Below are positions 1 to 7,739 of a stretch of 64,000 bases of DNA, in pieces. Position numbers and translations under genes: made by a program. The notes under the pieces were generated by a model that worked only from the letters and a program-made list of their open reading frames with translations, was not told the origin of the DNA and searched no databases. Source of the DNA: Bradyrhizobium sp. C9 (GTDB taxonomy: Bacteria; Pseudomonadota; Alphaproteobacteria; Rhizobiales; Xanthobacteraceae); NCBI RefSeq assembly GCF_002532045.1, contig NZ_NWTG01000015.1, positions 62,001 to 126,000 on the forward strand. Reading direction: 5' to 3'. The stretch's first letter is position 1. Each line of letters starts with the position of its first letter.

Positions 1-368
1 GCCAGTTCTCGACCGTCCTTGCGGCCCAGGCGTCGGACGTCGAGGGACGCTTCAGCGCGCTGCATGCCTGGATCATCGAGAACATCACGAGCGACCTCAA
101 GGTCGAGACCCTCGCGGAAAAGGCCGGGATGACGCCGCGCACCTTTGCCCGAACCTATGTCAGTCGCACCGGGATGACACCTGCTAGCGGTGTCGAGGCG
201 CTGCGCGTGGAGACCGCGCGCTTGCTGCTCGAAAGCCGGCAGATCGGCGGTGTGGTCGAGGTTGCCAAGCGCGCTGGATTTGGCGACGACGAACGAATGC
301 GGCGGGCCTTCCTGCGTCACCTCGGCGTGTCGCCGACAGAGTACCGAAACCGGTTTTCGGGCAGCTAA
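1..368 (+). CDS. GlxA/AraC-family transcriptional regulator, C-terminal part
   Basis: The reading frame is open from the left window edge to a TAA at 366-368, so only the last ~120 residues are visible. They contain the paired helix-turn-helix of the AraC family. The first helix pair lies around SDLKVETLAEKAGMTPRTFA and the second around VAKRAGFGDDERMRRAFLRH, followed by the typical GVSPTEYRNRF ending. The wording 'ALRVETARLLLE' and 'MTPRTFARTY' is typical of GlxA-like members, whose N-terminal DJ-1/PfpI domain would lie outside the window. It points toward the alpha-hydroxy-acid oxidase gene downstream and may control it, but that link is only positional. Confidence 0.85.
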   Translation, partial: QFSTVLAAQASDVEGRFSALHAWIIENITSDLKVETLAEKAGMTPRTFARTYVSRTGMTPASGVEALRVETARLLLESRQIGGVVEVAKRAGFGDDERMRRAFLRHLGVSPTEYRNRFSGS

Positions 369-522
369 CGCGTGTCGGATAGCTCAGTTCGGGGGCGTGG
401 AAACCCGATCTATCTCACAACCGAATAGCTGGCCTTCGCTGGCCGGTTTCGTGGGTCAAGGTAGTAGCTTTTCCGGTTTGTCTGCGGCTAATGTGCCGGC
501 CAAATCGGGAGAAGAAACGACC

Positions 523-1656
523 ATGAATGACGGGACCCCCATTCAGCAGGCGCGCAATGTCGAACTCGGCGCCAGCGGCGAGGAATTCCAGAACCTGCAC
601 GAATTCGCGCAAAAGGCCCGCGCCCGGCTGAACCAGAACGCCTGGGACTACATCGTCGGCGCCTCGGAAACCGAGACTACGATGCGCCGCAACAGAATGG
701 CGCTCGACGAGATCGCGTTCCGGCCGCGCGTGCTGCGCAACGTCGTCAATGTCGATCCTTCCACCGAGGTCTTCGGCCGCAAGCTCCGGCTTCCGGTGAT
801 GATCGCCCCGGTTGGTGCGCTCGAGATCTTCGATCCGGAGGCGGGCGCAGCCGTCGCGCGCGGAGTGGGAACGTTCGGCGCGGCCCATATGCTCAGTTCG
901 GTGTCGGAACCAGGGCTGGAGAACACCGCCAAGGCGGCGCCTGACGCCTTGCGTATCTTCCAGCTCTATGTGCGCGGCGACGATGCGTTCGTCGAGGATA
1001 CGGTCAGCCGGTCCATCGACAACGGTTACGCCGCGTTCTGCCTCACCGTGGACACAGCCCATTACAGCCGGCGTGAGCGCGACATCGCCAAACGCTATGT
1101 CCGCGAAAGCCGCATCCGCGCCACCGGCGGCGATTTCCAGAAGGGGCTGGAATGGCGGACGGTGAAGTTGATCAAGGACAAGTTCAAGATTCCGCTCATC
1201 CTCAAGGGGATCGCCACCGCCGAAGATGCCAAGATCGCGCTCGATCACGGCGTCGACTGGATCTACGTTTCAAATCACGGCGGACGGCAGCTCGACCAAG
1301 GCCGCGGGTCCATGCATGTCCTGCCCGAGATCGTTCAGGCCGTCGCCGGCCGCGCCAAGATCATGGTCGACGGCTCGATCTGCCGCGGTACCGACATCGT
1401 GAAGGCCATCGTCTCGGGGGCCGACCTCGTCGGGATCGGCCGTCTGCAATGCTGGGCGCTCGCCGCGGCCGGCGAGGCGGGCATCGTCCGGATGCTAGAA
1501 TTGCTGGAGGACGAGGTGATCCGCTGCCTCGGGCTGCTCGGTGTCACCAGCTTTGCCGAACTGGACAAGTCCTATCTGCATCCGGCGACGCCGACCAATC
1601 TGCCGAGCGTGTTCAGCGCGTTCCCGCTGCTCGATATCGAGCCCTACCGCTATTGA
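523..1656 (+). CDS. FMN-dependent alpha-hydroxy-acid oxidase/dehydrogenase
   Basis: This 377-residue protein belongs to the family of lactate dehydrogenase LldD, glycolate oxidase and lactate monooxygenase. These enzymes oxidise an alpha-hydroxy acid to the keto acid with FMN. The active-site stretch SNHGGRQLD at about residues 250-258 carries the catalytic His and substrate-binding Arg. The phosphate-binding region DGSICRGTDIVKAIVSGADL and IGR follow, and QLY near residue 147 fits the FMN/substrate pocket. The chosen ATG has GGGAGAAG just upstream; the frame is open further 5' but lacks a comparable start. Its substrate cannot be told from sequence. It follows the GlxA-type regulator by about 155 bp. 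Confidence 0.88.
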   Translation: MNDGTPIQQARNVELGASGEEFQNLHEFAQKARARLNQNAWDYIVGASETETTMRRNRMALDEIAFRPRVLRNVVNVDPSTEVFGRKLRLPVMIAPVGALEIFDPEAGAAVARGVGTFGAAHMLSSVSEPGLENTAKAAPDALRIFQLYVRGDDAFVEDTVSRSIDNGYAAFCLTVDTAHYSRRERDIAKRYVRESRIRATGGDFQKGLEWRTVKLIKDKFKIPLILKGIATAEDAKIALDHGVDWIYVSNHGGRQLDQGRGSMHVLPEIVQAVAGRAKIMVDGSICRGTDIVKAIVSGADLVGIGRLQCWALAAAGEAGIVRMLELLEDEVIRCLGLLGVTSFAELDKSYLHPATPTNLPSVFSAFPLLDIEPYRY

Positions 1657-1800
1657 GCCGCAGCGAGAGACATAGGGAGCGATGACGCGATCGGGGCGCT
1701 GGGTACCTCGATCGCGCCGGCTCGCGGTCAATCTGTGGTGTCCATGAAGCCGCCGCGGCAAAGACAAAGTCTGATCCAAATGCCGCATTAGTCGAGGCGA

Positions 1801-2004
1801 ATGGCAAACAATCCATTCGCTGATTTTTCACTTGAGCGCGCTATCGGCTTGCGCTGGACCCTTCGCGATATCCAGGCTCGCAGGCTCAAATTGTCTCCGG
1901 TCAGCGACGAGGACCTGCGCGTCCTCACCGAGCTTGGCTTGGTCGAATTGCATGACGAGGAGCCCGTGCTGACGGAGGCGGGGGCCGCTGTGCTGAACGA
2001 CTAA
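1801..2004 (+). CDS. small hypothetical protein, 67 aa
   Basis: This is a short acidic ORF with ATG start and a GAGGCGA stretch directly before it. The C-terminal half (DEDLRVLTELGLVELHDEEP ... EAGAAVL) reads like a small winged-helix wing: a 'drug/target class then label' helix followed by a beta hairpin. No function is recognised. It stands alone between the hydroxy-acid oxidase and a convergent zinc-knuckle peptide. Confidence 0.6.
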   Translation: MANNPFADFSLERAIGLRWTLRDIQARRLKLSPVSDEDLRVLTELGLVELHDEEPVLTEAGAAVLND

Positions 2005-2017
2005 ACAGGCCGACAAC

Positions 2018-2203
2018 CTAGCGCGCGTTCAGGAAGCTTTCGCCGGAGTTACAGGGCGCGCACTGATAGGTCAGCACGTCGTAGACCTGGTCGCGCGGCT
2101 CGATCAAGGCAAGCTGCATCTGTGTTCCGCACTTCATGCACGGCATCTCTATGCTGGTCTTGAAGCGGGTGCAGGTCGGCGTTGGACGAATGGCGCGCAG
2201 CAT
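2018..2203 (-). CDS. small protein with two CxxC motifs, 61 aa
   Basis: The peptide contains CMKC and CAPC about 26 residues apart, the arrangement of a small zinc ribbon. The ATG is preceded on the minus strand by AAGGGGATCCG, a good ribosome binding site. No family is recognised. The convergent 67-aa gene ends 14 bp away. Confidence 0.6.
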   Translation of the reverse strand: MLRAIRPTPTCTRFKTSIEMPCMKCGTQMQLALIEPRDQVYDVLTYQCAPCNSGESFLNAR

Positions 2204-2431
2204 CGGATCCCCTTATTCCCCACAAGAGACGCGAACGCGACCAACGACGAGGTCGAATCACTATGCCACAGTGCTGACACGATTGGAATCGGCCTGCGTG
2301 CAGTCCGGTCGCCGCTAGGTAAATTTTCCTCGGGCGCAGGAGCAAGTGAGCCTTTCGGTTTGGCGATACGGCGCTGACGCCGTCACAATCTATGCTAACC
2401 TCGGCAGACGCTTATTTCAGGGGGCGCGATC

Positions 2432-2785
2432 ATGATTGAGCCGAAGCTTGAAGTTCCCGCCGAGTTGCGCGATCTGGCGGAAAAGACCATCGACCAGGCC
2501 GAGCAGGCGTTCAGCCTGTTCTTTGACGCCGCGAGCAAGTCGATGACGTCGATGCCGGGTACCGGTACCGAGATTTCCAAACAAGCGCTGTCGTTCACCG
2601 AGCAGAACATGAAGGCGGCGTTCGAGCACGCACGCAAGCTCGTGCACGCGACCGATCTGCAGGAGGCGATGCGGATCCAGTCGGAGTTTTTGCGCAGCCA
2701 GTTCACCAATGCCGGCGAACATATGCGGCAGATCAGCGGAAGCGTGATGTCCGCAACCAAGGACGCCACGAAGGGCAAGTTCTAG
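2432..2785 (+). CDS. phasin family protein
   Basis: This 117-residue, helical, cysteine-free protein matches the phasin_2 style of alphaproteobacteria. It has an N-terminal 'PAELRDLAEKTIDQAEQAF' helix, a central 'FTEQNMKAAFEHARKLVHA' and an 'EFLRSQFTNAGEHMRQIS' segment. Phasins coat polyhydroxyalkanoate granules, though several short relatives have other or unknown roles. GGGGGCGCGATC precedes the ATG. It is monocistronic here. Confidence 0.85.
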   Translation: MIEPKLEVPAELRDLAEKTIDQAEQAFSLFFDAASKSMTSMPGTGTEISKQALSFTEQNMKAAFEHARKLVHATDLQEAMRIQSEFLRSQFTNAGEHMRQISGSVMSATKDATKGKF

Positions 2786-2814
2786 GGCGGGCCACCTTCG
2801 CGGCGGGTCGGCGT

Positions 2815-3075
2815 CTAGCGCCGGCGCGCTGCAGCAACACCGAGCAGAAACGCGACGAACAGGCTTGCGAGCGGCGCTTCGCGCGTGACCGCGCTCAGGG
2901 TGGCGAGGACGCCGCCCGGCCGGCGCGAGCTTGCGATCGCGTCGCTGAGGCGATCGGCCGCCGCTCGAAGTCCGTCCGACACCTCCGTGATGGTCCGCGA
3001 AACGTCGGTCGCGGTGTCGATCGCCCGCTCACCCAGCGTGGGCTGAAGCGGAGACTCGGGTGTTTCGGAGCTCAT
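2815..3075 (-). CDS. small DUF883/ElaB-like membrane-anchored protein, 86 aa
   Basis: An amphipathic N-terminal helix region (about residues 15-50, 'DTATDVSRTITEVSDGLRAA') is followed by a C-terminal hydrophobic segment, PLASLFVAFLLGVAAA, ending in RRR. This is the architecture of YqjD/ElaB-type proteins, which tether to the inner membrane by a C-terminal glycine zipper and can bind ribosomes. The glycine content here is low, so the family call is tentative. It converges on the phasin gene. Confidence 0.6.
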   Translation of the reverse strand: MSSETPESPLQPTLGERAIDTATDVSRTITEVSDGLRAAADRLSDAIASSRRPGGVLATLSAVTREAPLASLFVAFLLGVAAARRR

Positions 3076-3252
3076 GGGCTGTGCCGCGATTTCACTAAAG
3101 GTGAGGTGGCCAAGCTTGGCTATCCGCGCGTGCGCATGTCGACAGCCGCATATCGGGAAAATTCAGCAGCCGGGGATTGGTTCCACAACTCGCTTCACAT
3201 CGGGAACCGGAAACTTATGTGCCGGTCGCGGCTTGTCTCCGTGGAGGAGACG

Positions 3253-3600
3253 ATGATGACGATGCAGGCGCATGGCATATCGGATGGCCACCCGGTCAAA
3301 GATCGGAACTCGGTCAAAGATCGGAACTCGGTCAAGGATCGAAATCGGCACGGTGGCGCGCCGCTGTTGGTTGCAGCCATGGTCGCGCTCCTTGGCGTGC
3401 TGGGCATGTTGATCGTCGACCATGGTCCCTGGAGCAAGCCGAAGGTACAGCCGGCCGCTTCCGCCAACTATTCAACGACGGGCGAGGCGGCACGCGCGGC
3501 GGGCGCAAAGGTGACGCCGACCGAGCCGAAGGCGCCGATCGAACCAACTCCGCCCGGTCCGAAGCCCGCTCAACCGGCAAATCCAAATACGCCGCAATAG
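3253..3600 (+). CDS. single-pass membrane protein with hexapeptide tandem repeat
   Basis: The ATG at 3253 is preceded by GGAGGAGA, which decides the start over the longer open frame. The 115-residue product has a cytosolic N-terminus containing VKDRNS twice plus VKDRNR. One membrane helix follows (PLLVAAMVALLGVLGMLIV, about residues 37-55), then a proline-rich tail (PTEPKAPIEPTPPGPKPAQP). It may be a periplasm-facing tether. No function is recognised. Confidence 0.6.
   Translation: MMTMQAHGISDGHPVKDRNSVKDRNSVKDRNRHGGAPLLVAAMVALLGVLGMLIVDHGPWSKPKVQPAASANYSTTGEAARAAGAKVTPTEPKAPIEPTPPGPKPAQPANPNTPQ
3295..3348 (+). repeat. 18-bp coding tandem repeat, three units
   Basis: Units at 3295-3312 and 3313-3330 are identical (GTCAAAGATCGGAACTCG) and 3331-3348 is a diverged third copy. 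The repeat is in frame and encodes VKDRNS-VKDRNS-VKDRNR, so copy number can vary without a frameshift. Confidence 0.9.
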
Positions 3601-3645
3601 ATGCGGGGCGTTCTTGAGAGCCGCCTCCAACGCAAAAGCGCGGGA

Positions 3646-3676
3646 ATTGACTCGTCGGGCAAATCAGCGGCACAAA
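3646..3676 (+). repeat. dispersed intergenic repeat, copy 1
   Basis: Core TTGACTCGTCGGGCAAATCA, followed by GCGGCAC. Two further copies at 3983 and 4157 share TTGAC-N-CG-CGGGCAA. All three lie in noncoding DNA in the same orientation. Confidence 0.65.
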
Positions 3677-3701
3677 CGATAGTCGGAATACTACGGGACG
3701 A

Positions 3702-3887
3702 TCAGCGAATGCTGACGAGCATGCCCCACGCTGCGGCAAATCCCGCGCCGACGAGAACCAGCACCGGGCTATCGCAGAAGATGCCGCCATACTGGCACAT
3801 GGTGGTCCCGAGTGATCCGATCTGATGATGGCCCGCGGCGTAGAACATGCCGGATAGGACCGCGAGCACGGCAGCAACGAAATACAT
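3702..3887 (-). CDS. small two-helix membrane protein, 61 aa
   Basis: The start at 3887 is set by a near-perfect GCAAGGAGGAGC Shine-Dalgarno on the minus strand; the longer frame upstream has none. Two hydrophobic segments (MYFVAAVLAVLSGMFYAAG and SPVLVLVGAGFAAAWGMLVS) flank a loop with two cysteines (CQYGGIFC) that could form a disulfide. Function unknown. Confidence 0.65.
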   Translation of the reverse strand: MYFVAAVLAVLSGMFYAAGHHQIGSLGTTMCQYGGIFCDSPVLVLVGAGFAAAWGMLVSIR

Positions 3888-3982
3888 CGACGCTCCTCCT
3901 TGCAATCTCACTGCGGCGCGGGTCAACCGACGCGAGCCAAAACTGTCCTGATGTCGATCCAAATGTTATGAGCCGCTTGCCC

Positions 3983-4013
3983 ACTTGACGCGCCGGGCAA
4001 CTCAGCGACACAC
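3983..4013 (+). repeat. dispersed intergenic repeat, copy 2
   Basis: CTTGACGCGCCGGGCAACTC followed by AGCGACAC. It shares the TTGAC-N-CG-CGGGCAA core and the trailing AGCGRCAC with copy 1. Confidence 0.65.
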
Positions 4014-4156
4014 TGACATCATCGCAACAAGCATACGGCGATCAGCGCCGACTCGTGTCGCGATTCCGGATCATGCATCGAGTTTCGATCAGGGCGGTTT
4101 CTCATCGTCGAAGTCGACGCATCACATTTTACCGATCACGTTCAGCTCGTAAAAAC

Positions 4157-4184
4157 GTTTGACACGTCGGGCAACTTAAGGACT
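4157..4184 (+). repeat. dispersed intergenic repeat, copy 3
   Basis: GTTTGACACGTCGGGCAACT. It shares the core with copies 1 and 2 but diverges after CAACT. Confidence 0.6.
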
Positions 4185-4211
4185 TAATCCGAAAATCAGA
4201 AATAGTTGAGT

Positions 4212-4246
4212 CCGCCGTGGAGCAATCCGCGGCGGGCTTTTTCTTT
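4212..4246 (+). terminator. Rho-independent terminator
   Basis: CCGCCGTGG and CCGCGGCGG form a 9-bp stem (one T·G pair) around the loop AGCAAT, followed by GCTTTTTCTTT. No protein gene ends just upstream on this strand. Confidence 0.75.
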
Positions 4247-4504
4247 GCCGTTTCACCAATCGGACGGCGGACGCAACGTTACGACGCCACATCCTCTCGG
4301 CCCGTCGCCTGAGCGTCGCAAGCGAGCACGAAATTGGACGGTGCGTGCGAACGCGCCGGTCCAGCGGCGCGGTGAACGCCGAGCTGCCCGCGGCCCCACT
4401 CGTCAGGGATAAGGTTCGCGCCCCAAAGATCGCCGCCCGCTGCGCGATCTGCCGCACATTCATTCCATGGCCGCATCGCGCGGACGGCCGATCAACGAGG
4501 CTCC

Positions 4505-4573
4505 ATGACCGCTCATCTGATGTTGCTCGCGCTCGCGGGCCTGATCGCCATTGCATCGTCGGAGTTTGCATGA
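4505..4573 (+). CDS. 22-aa hydrophobic peptide overlapping the next gene
   Basis: ATG at 4505 with ACGAGG upstream encodes a peptide that is mostly one hydrophobic helix (HLMLLALAGLIAIASS). Its TGA overlaps the next ATG as ATGA at 4570-4573, so translation could be coupled. It could be a leader peptide or a real membrane micropeptide. Confidence 0.4.
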   Translation: MTAHLMLLALAGLIAIASSEFA

Positions 4574-4731
4574 GCGCCGAGATCATACAATTCATCCCCC
4601 TTCCGTTCCACGAACGCGAACGAACGGATTTTCCCACGATCGCATTTCGCTCGGTGTTGCTCGATCCTGACACGAATGATGTGGACACAGCTCCGAGCGA
4701 ATATCTTCCGTCCGATTGGGAGGAGAAATAG
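4570..4731 (+). CDS. small conserved-looking protein, 53 aa
   Basis: The start at 4570 has GGAG 5 bp upstream and overlaps the preceding micro-ORF as ATGA. The product begins MSAEIIQFIPLPFHERERTDF and ends in an acidic DTAPSEYLPSDWEEK. I recall similar 'MSAEIIQF' peptides from Bradyrhizobium and Rhodopseudomonas, all without assigned function. Confidence 0.6.
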   Translation: MSAEIIQFIPLPFHERERTDFPTIAFRSVLLDPDTNDVDTAPSEYLPSDWEEK

Positions 4732-4732
4732 C

Positions 4733-4900
4733 TTGGCCAAGACGATCACCCAGATCCGCTCACTCGCGCGGAGCCGTACGAGGAGCGCACTCAATCGTTT
4801 CTCGGCCAACAACTTCATTCGCCAGGGGTATCGGCTCTTCGCACCTGCCTCGCCGTGGGCATGGCGGCGCACGCTGTATTGGCAGAAAGAACTCTTCTAG
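4733..4900 (+). CDS. possible 55-aa basic peptide, TTG start
   Basis: TTG at 4733 lies 5 bp after AGGAGAAA, inside the end of the preceding gene. The N-terminus (AKTITQIRSLARSRTRSAL) resembles small 'MAKTIxEIRSLARSHT' proteins of rhizobia. The second half (NFIRQGYRLFAPASPWAWRR) does not, so this may be a divergent or frameshifted member. Confidence 0.4.
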   Translation: MAKTITQIRSLARSRTRSALNRFSANNFIRQGYRLFAPASPWAWRRTLYWQKELF

Positions 4901-5258
4901 ATCCAGCGAGGTGGATTGGATCGTTGCCGACAGTCTGACAACGAAAAACGTCCGGTGGTCGATTAGCCACCGGGCTTCTCGGCGTTTCCGGTTCGTAGGC
5001 AGCCCCCTTGGCAAGCCGCGGTCGCTGGCCGGCACCGCGATCAAGTCATGGGCGGGGGATTGCTGGAATGCCCTGTCCCGCGCGGACGAAGCATGGCTGA
5101 GAGCGTTCCGTCACTGGACGCCCGGTGGCGGCAGTTGAGAATTCTGCGCTTTGAATTCGCCGGACGCAGGCGTGCGCGTCTTGATCTCTGGTGATCGCTC
5201 GATAAACTGAGCCGATCGGCCCGGCTGTGCGAATGGAGATCAAACGAAGGAAGAGACC
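4901..5258. promoter_or_regulatory. upstream region of the monooxygenase operon with shared motif
   Basis: No gene is visible. A possible promoter is TTGATC (5181-5186), 16 bp, TAAACT (5203-5208). The 14-mer ATCGCTCGATAAAC at 5194-5207 overlaps the -10 and recurs with one change at 9811-9824, upstream of the molybdenum hydroxylase operon. It contains the inverted repeat ATCG-CT-CGAT and is a candidate operator for the TetR regulator at 7047. Confidence 0.4.
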
Positions 5259-6485
5259 ATGGTTGAGGTTGGCCGCGGGCTCGACGCGAAAGTGCCGCCA
5301 GGCCCTGATATGGATCGCTATTCGGTCATGGTCGCACGAGCTAGGGCGCTTGTTCCGCTCTTGCGCGAACGGGCGCAGCGGACCGAAGACCTGCGCCGCT
5401 TGCCGCCCGAGACAGAGCGGGATTTGCACGATAGTGGGCTTTTCCGAATCCTGCAGCCCAAACGCGTCGGAGGCAGCGAGCTCGACTATGTTGCCCTGGT
5501 CGATTGCGCCGACGCGTTGGGGCAAGGCGACGCCTCGGTCTCCTGGAATTTTGCCAATCTTGCGAGCCATCACTGGATGCTCGGTATGTTCGCACCTGAG
5601 GCGCAGAGCGCCGTGTGGGGCGACAATCCCGATACGCTGATCGCGTCTTCCTTTGTGTTCCCGGCGGGTCGAGCCAGGAAGACAGGTGGCGGATATATCC
5701 TGAGCGGTCATTGGCCGTTCTCGTCCGGGGTCGAAGCATGCGGGTGGAACATGCTCGCGAGCGTGGTTGCGTCGGATGATGAGGCTGACGGCGTCGAGTA
5801 TCGGCTGTTCCTGCTCAACAAGCGCGACTACAGCATCGACGACACCTGGAACGCGGCGGGCCTGCGCGGAACTGGATCGAACGATGTGCGGGTAACTGAC
5901 GCATTCGTTCCCGAGCACATGACCGTTGCCGTCAGCGATCTCGCCGGCGGCGCAACGCCAGGCAGTGTCGTTAATCCGAATGCACTCTACATGCTTCCGG
6001 TTTTCTCGTTGTTTCCCTATGTGCTGTCTGGTGTCGGTCTGGGAAATGCCCAGGCTTGCCTTGACGATTACGTCGAGATCGCACGCCACCGCGCCTCAAC
6101 ATATAACCGGGCCAAGATCGGCGACCTGCAGAGCACACAGATCAAGATTGCCGAGGCATCCGCGAAAGTAGATGCCGCGCGCCTGATCATGCGCACAAAT
6201 TGCATTGAGGTGCTTGCGGAGATCCGGCATGGCGAGATCCCGAGCATTGCGGCGAAGACGAAACTTCGGCGCGATGGCGCGTTCGCGGTCAATCTATGCA
6301 CTGAGGCGGTGTCCTTGCTATTTGCAGCGAGCGGGGCGCGCAGCCTGTTTAGCTCGGGAGCATTGCAGCGCCAATTCCGCGATGCACATGCGGTGAACTC
6401 GCACCTCGCCTTCAACTTCGACGCGGCGGGCACCAATTACGGACGGGTGGCTCTTGGGCTGCCGTCTGAAAACCTGACGCTTTGA
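5259..6485 (+). CDS. flavin-dependent monooxygenase, oxygenase component (HpaH/DszC type)
   Basis: This 408-residue protein has the acyl-CoA-dehydrogenase fold used by two-component flavin monooxygenases (4-hydroxyphenylacetate 3-hydroxylase C2, DszC, PigM group). The N-terminal helices contain the typical 'RRLPPETERDLHDSGLFRIL' entrance. The central region reads GGYILSGHWPFSSGVEACGW, followed by RGTGSNDVRVTDAFVPE, the usual lid segment. The C-terminus RDAHAVNSHLAFNFDAAG fits the FMN/FADH2 contact helix. There is no acyl-CoA catalytic glutamate context. The enzyme would hydroxylate a substrate with reduced flavin supplied by the reductase encoded 10 bp downstream. The ATG has AAGGAAGAGACC before it. 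The substrate is unknown. Confidence 0.85.
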   Translation: MVEVGRGLDAKVPPGPDMDRYSVMVARARALVPLLRERAQRTEDLRRLPPETERDLHDSGLFRILQPKRVGGSELDYVALVDCADALGQGDASVSWNFANLASHHWMLGMFAPEAQSAVWGDNPDTLIASSFVFPAGRARKTGGGYILSGHWPFSSGVEACGWNMLASVVASDDEADGVEYRLFLLNKRDYSIDDTWNAAGLRGTGSNDVRVTDAFVPEHMTVAVSDLAGGATPGSVVNPNALYMLPVFSLFPYVLSGVGLGNAQACLDDYVEIARHRASTYNRAKIGDLQSTQIKIAEASAKVDAARLIMRTNCIEVLAEIRHGEIPSIAAKTKLRRDGAFAVNLCTEAVSLLFAASGARSLFSSGALQRQFRDAHAVNSHLAFNFDAAGTNYGRVALGLPSENLTL

Positions 6486-6495
6486 GGCTAACCGG

Positions 6496-7050
6496 ATGTC
6501 CGACTCACCCAAACATCCGCCGGATCCGGCCAGTGAGCTCGCAAGCGACAGCTCGACGATCGACCCTCGTGACTTCCGCAATGCGCTCGGTACGTTTGCA
6601 ACCGGTGTGACGATCGTCACCGCGATGTCGGCCGAAGGACGGCCGTACGGAATTACTTGCAATTCCTTTGCATCGGTGTCGCTCAACCCGCCGTTGGTTT
6701 TGTGGAGCCTGGGGACGTTTTCGCAGGGACTGCCAATCTTCCAGAATGCCAGCCATTTCACGGTCAATGTTCTCGACACATCACAGCAGACGTTGGCGAT
6801 GCAGTTTGCCAGGTCGTCGGGTGACAAGTTTGCGGGTGTGAGCTGGAAACCAGGTCTCGGGAACGCCCCTGTGCTTGCCGGTGTGGTCGCAAATTTTCAA
6901 TGCCGTGCCGCCAACCGCTACTACGGCGGAGATCATGTCATTTTCCTGGGAGCGGTAGAAGCGTACGCTTATAACCGGAACAATCCGCTGTTGTTCGCGC
7001 GGGGAGGTTTTGGCCGGTTCCAGGCTGACGATGATCGCAACGCATCATGA
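6496..7050 (+). CDS. NAD(P)H:flavin reductase (HpaC type)
   Basis: This 184-residue flavin reductase-like domain protein covers the whole length. Hallmarks are 'RNALGTFATGVTIVTAMSAE', 'GITCNSFASVSLNPPLVLWS' with the flavin-binding Asn-Ser, 'HFTVNVLDTSQQTLAMQFA', and GDH at residues 145-147, which contacts flavin and NADH. Its place 10 bp after the oxygenase gene makes it the partner that supplies FMNH2 or FADH2. Its stop overlaps the ATG of the TetR gene (ATGA), so the three genes form one operon. Confidence 0.9.
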   Translation: MSDSPKHPPDPASELASDSSTIDPRDFRNALGTFATGVTIVTAMSAEGRPYGITCNSFASVSLNPPLVLWSLGTFSQGLPIFQNASHFTVNVLDTSQQTLAMQFARSSGDKFAGVSWKPGLGNAPVLAGVVANFQCRAANRYYGGDHVIFLGAVEAYAYNRNNPLLFARGGFGRFQADDDRNAS

Positions 7051-7733
7051 ATCGAAAGACGCCCGTCAAGCGAGCACGTGCCAAGCAGAAGCGGTTATCA
7101 GCCGATGATCGTCGCAGTGAATTCGTGACCAAGGCAACCGAGCTCTTTGCCGAGGAAGGATTTGGCGGGGGTACGCGTGCCTTGGCGCGTAAGCTCGGCG
7201 TCACCCAGCCGCTGCTTTACCGCTACTTTCCGAGCAAGGATGACCTCATCAAGGAGGTCTACCGCAAGGTCTATCTGGAACCCTTGGAGATCGGCTGGGA
7301 GAAATTGCTCTCGGATCGGTCGCGTCCGATTCGTGTGCGGCTGCAGGAGTTCTACGAAGTTTACACGGACGCGATCTTCAACCGCAGATGGCTCAGAATC
7401 TATCTCTACTCAGGCTTGAAGGGACTCGATATCAACCGTTGGTATGTCGGCATGGTCAAGGACAAGATACTGACGCGCATTCTCAGGGAATGCCGCCACG
7501 ACGCCGGCCTCGCGACCCAAAGCAGGCCCAGCGCCGCCGAACTGGAGCTGGCCTGGGTGTTTCACGGCGGGATATTCTATTACGGCGTACGCAAGTACAT
7601 CTATGAAGCGCCCGTCCTCGATGACAAGGCGCAGATGATCAGTGATGCGCTGGATATCTTTCTTGCGGGATTTGAGAGGATGGCGGAAAGCGCGACGGAT
7701 CGTCGACGAGCGCCGATCAAAATCGCCGGTTGA
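7047..7733 (+). CDS. TetR-family transcriptional regulator
   Basis: A basic N-terminal extension of about 25 residues is followed by a standard TetR DNA-binding domain: 'FVTKATELFAEEGFGGGTRA' and the recognition helix region KLGVTQPLLYRYFPSKDDLI (about residues 52-71). The remaining helical part is the ligand-binding and dimer domain. It is translationally coupled to the flavin reductase by an ATGA overlap. It is the obvious local regulator of the catabolic locus; a shared 14-mer at 5194 and 9811 is its candidate operator. Its effector would probably be the substrate or an intermediate. Confidence 0.9.
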   Translation: MNRKTPVKRARAKQKRLSADDRRSEFVTKATELFAEEGFGGGTRALARKLGVTQPLLYRYFPSKDDLIKEVYRKVYLEPLEIGWEKLLSDRSRPIRVRLQEFYEVYTDAIFNRRWLRIYLYSGLKGLDINRWYVGMVKDKILTRILRECRHDAGLATQSRPSAAELELAWVFHGGIFYYGVRKYIYEAPVLDDKAQMISDALDIFLAGFERMAESATDRRRAPIKIAG

Positions 7734-7739
7734 GCCGCG

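Larger units (their letters stand above)
3888..4504. other. intergenic stretch without a convincing gene
   Basis: It holds copies 2 and 3 of the dispersed repeat and a strong terminator hairpin at 4212-4246. The ORFs crossing it have no ribosome binding site and overlap each other on both strands. I see no RNA gene that I can name, although a terminated transcript ending at about 4246 is implied. Confidence 0.5.

Noticed and set aside
5046..6089. 347-codon minus ORF
   Set aside because: Antisense to the flavin monooxygenase oxygenase component; no recognisable product.
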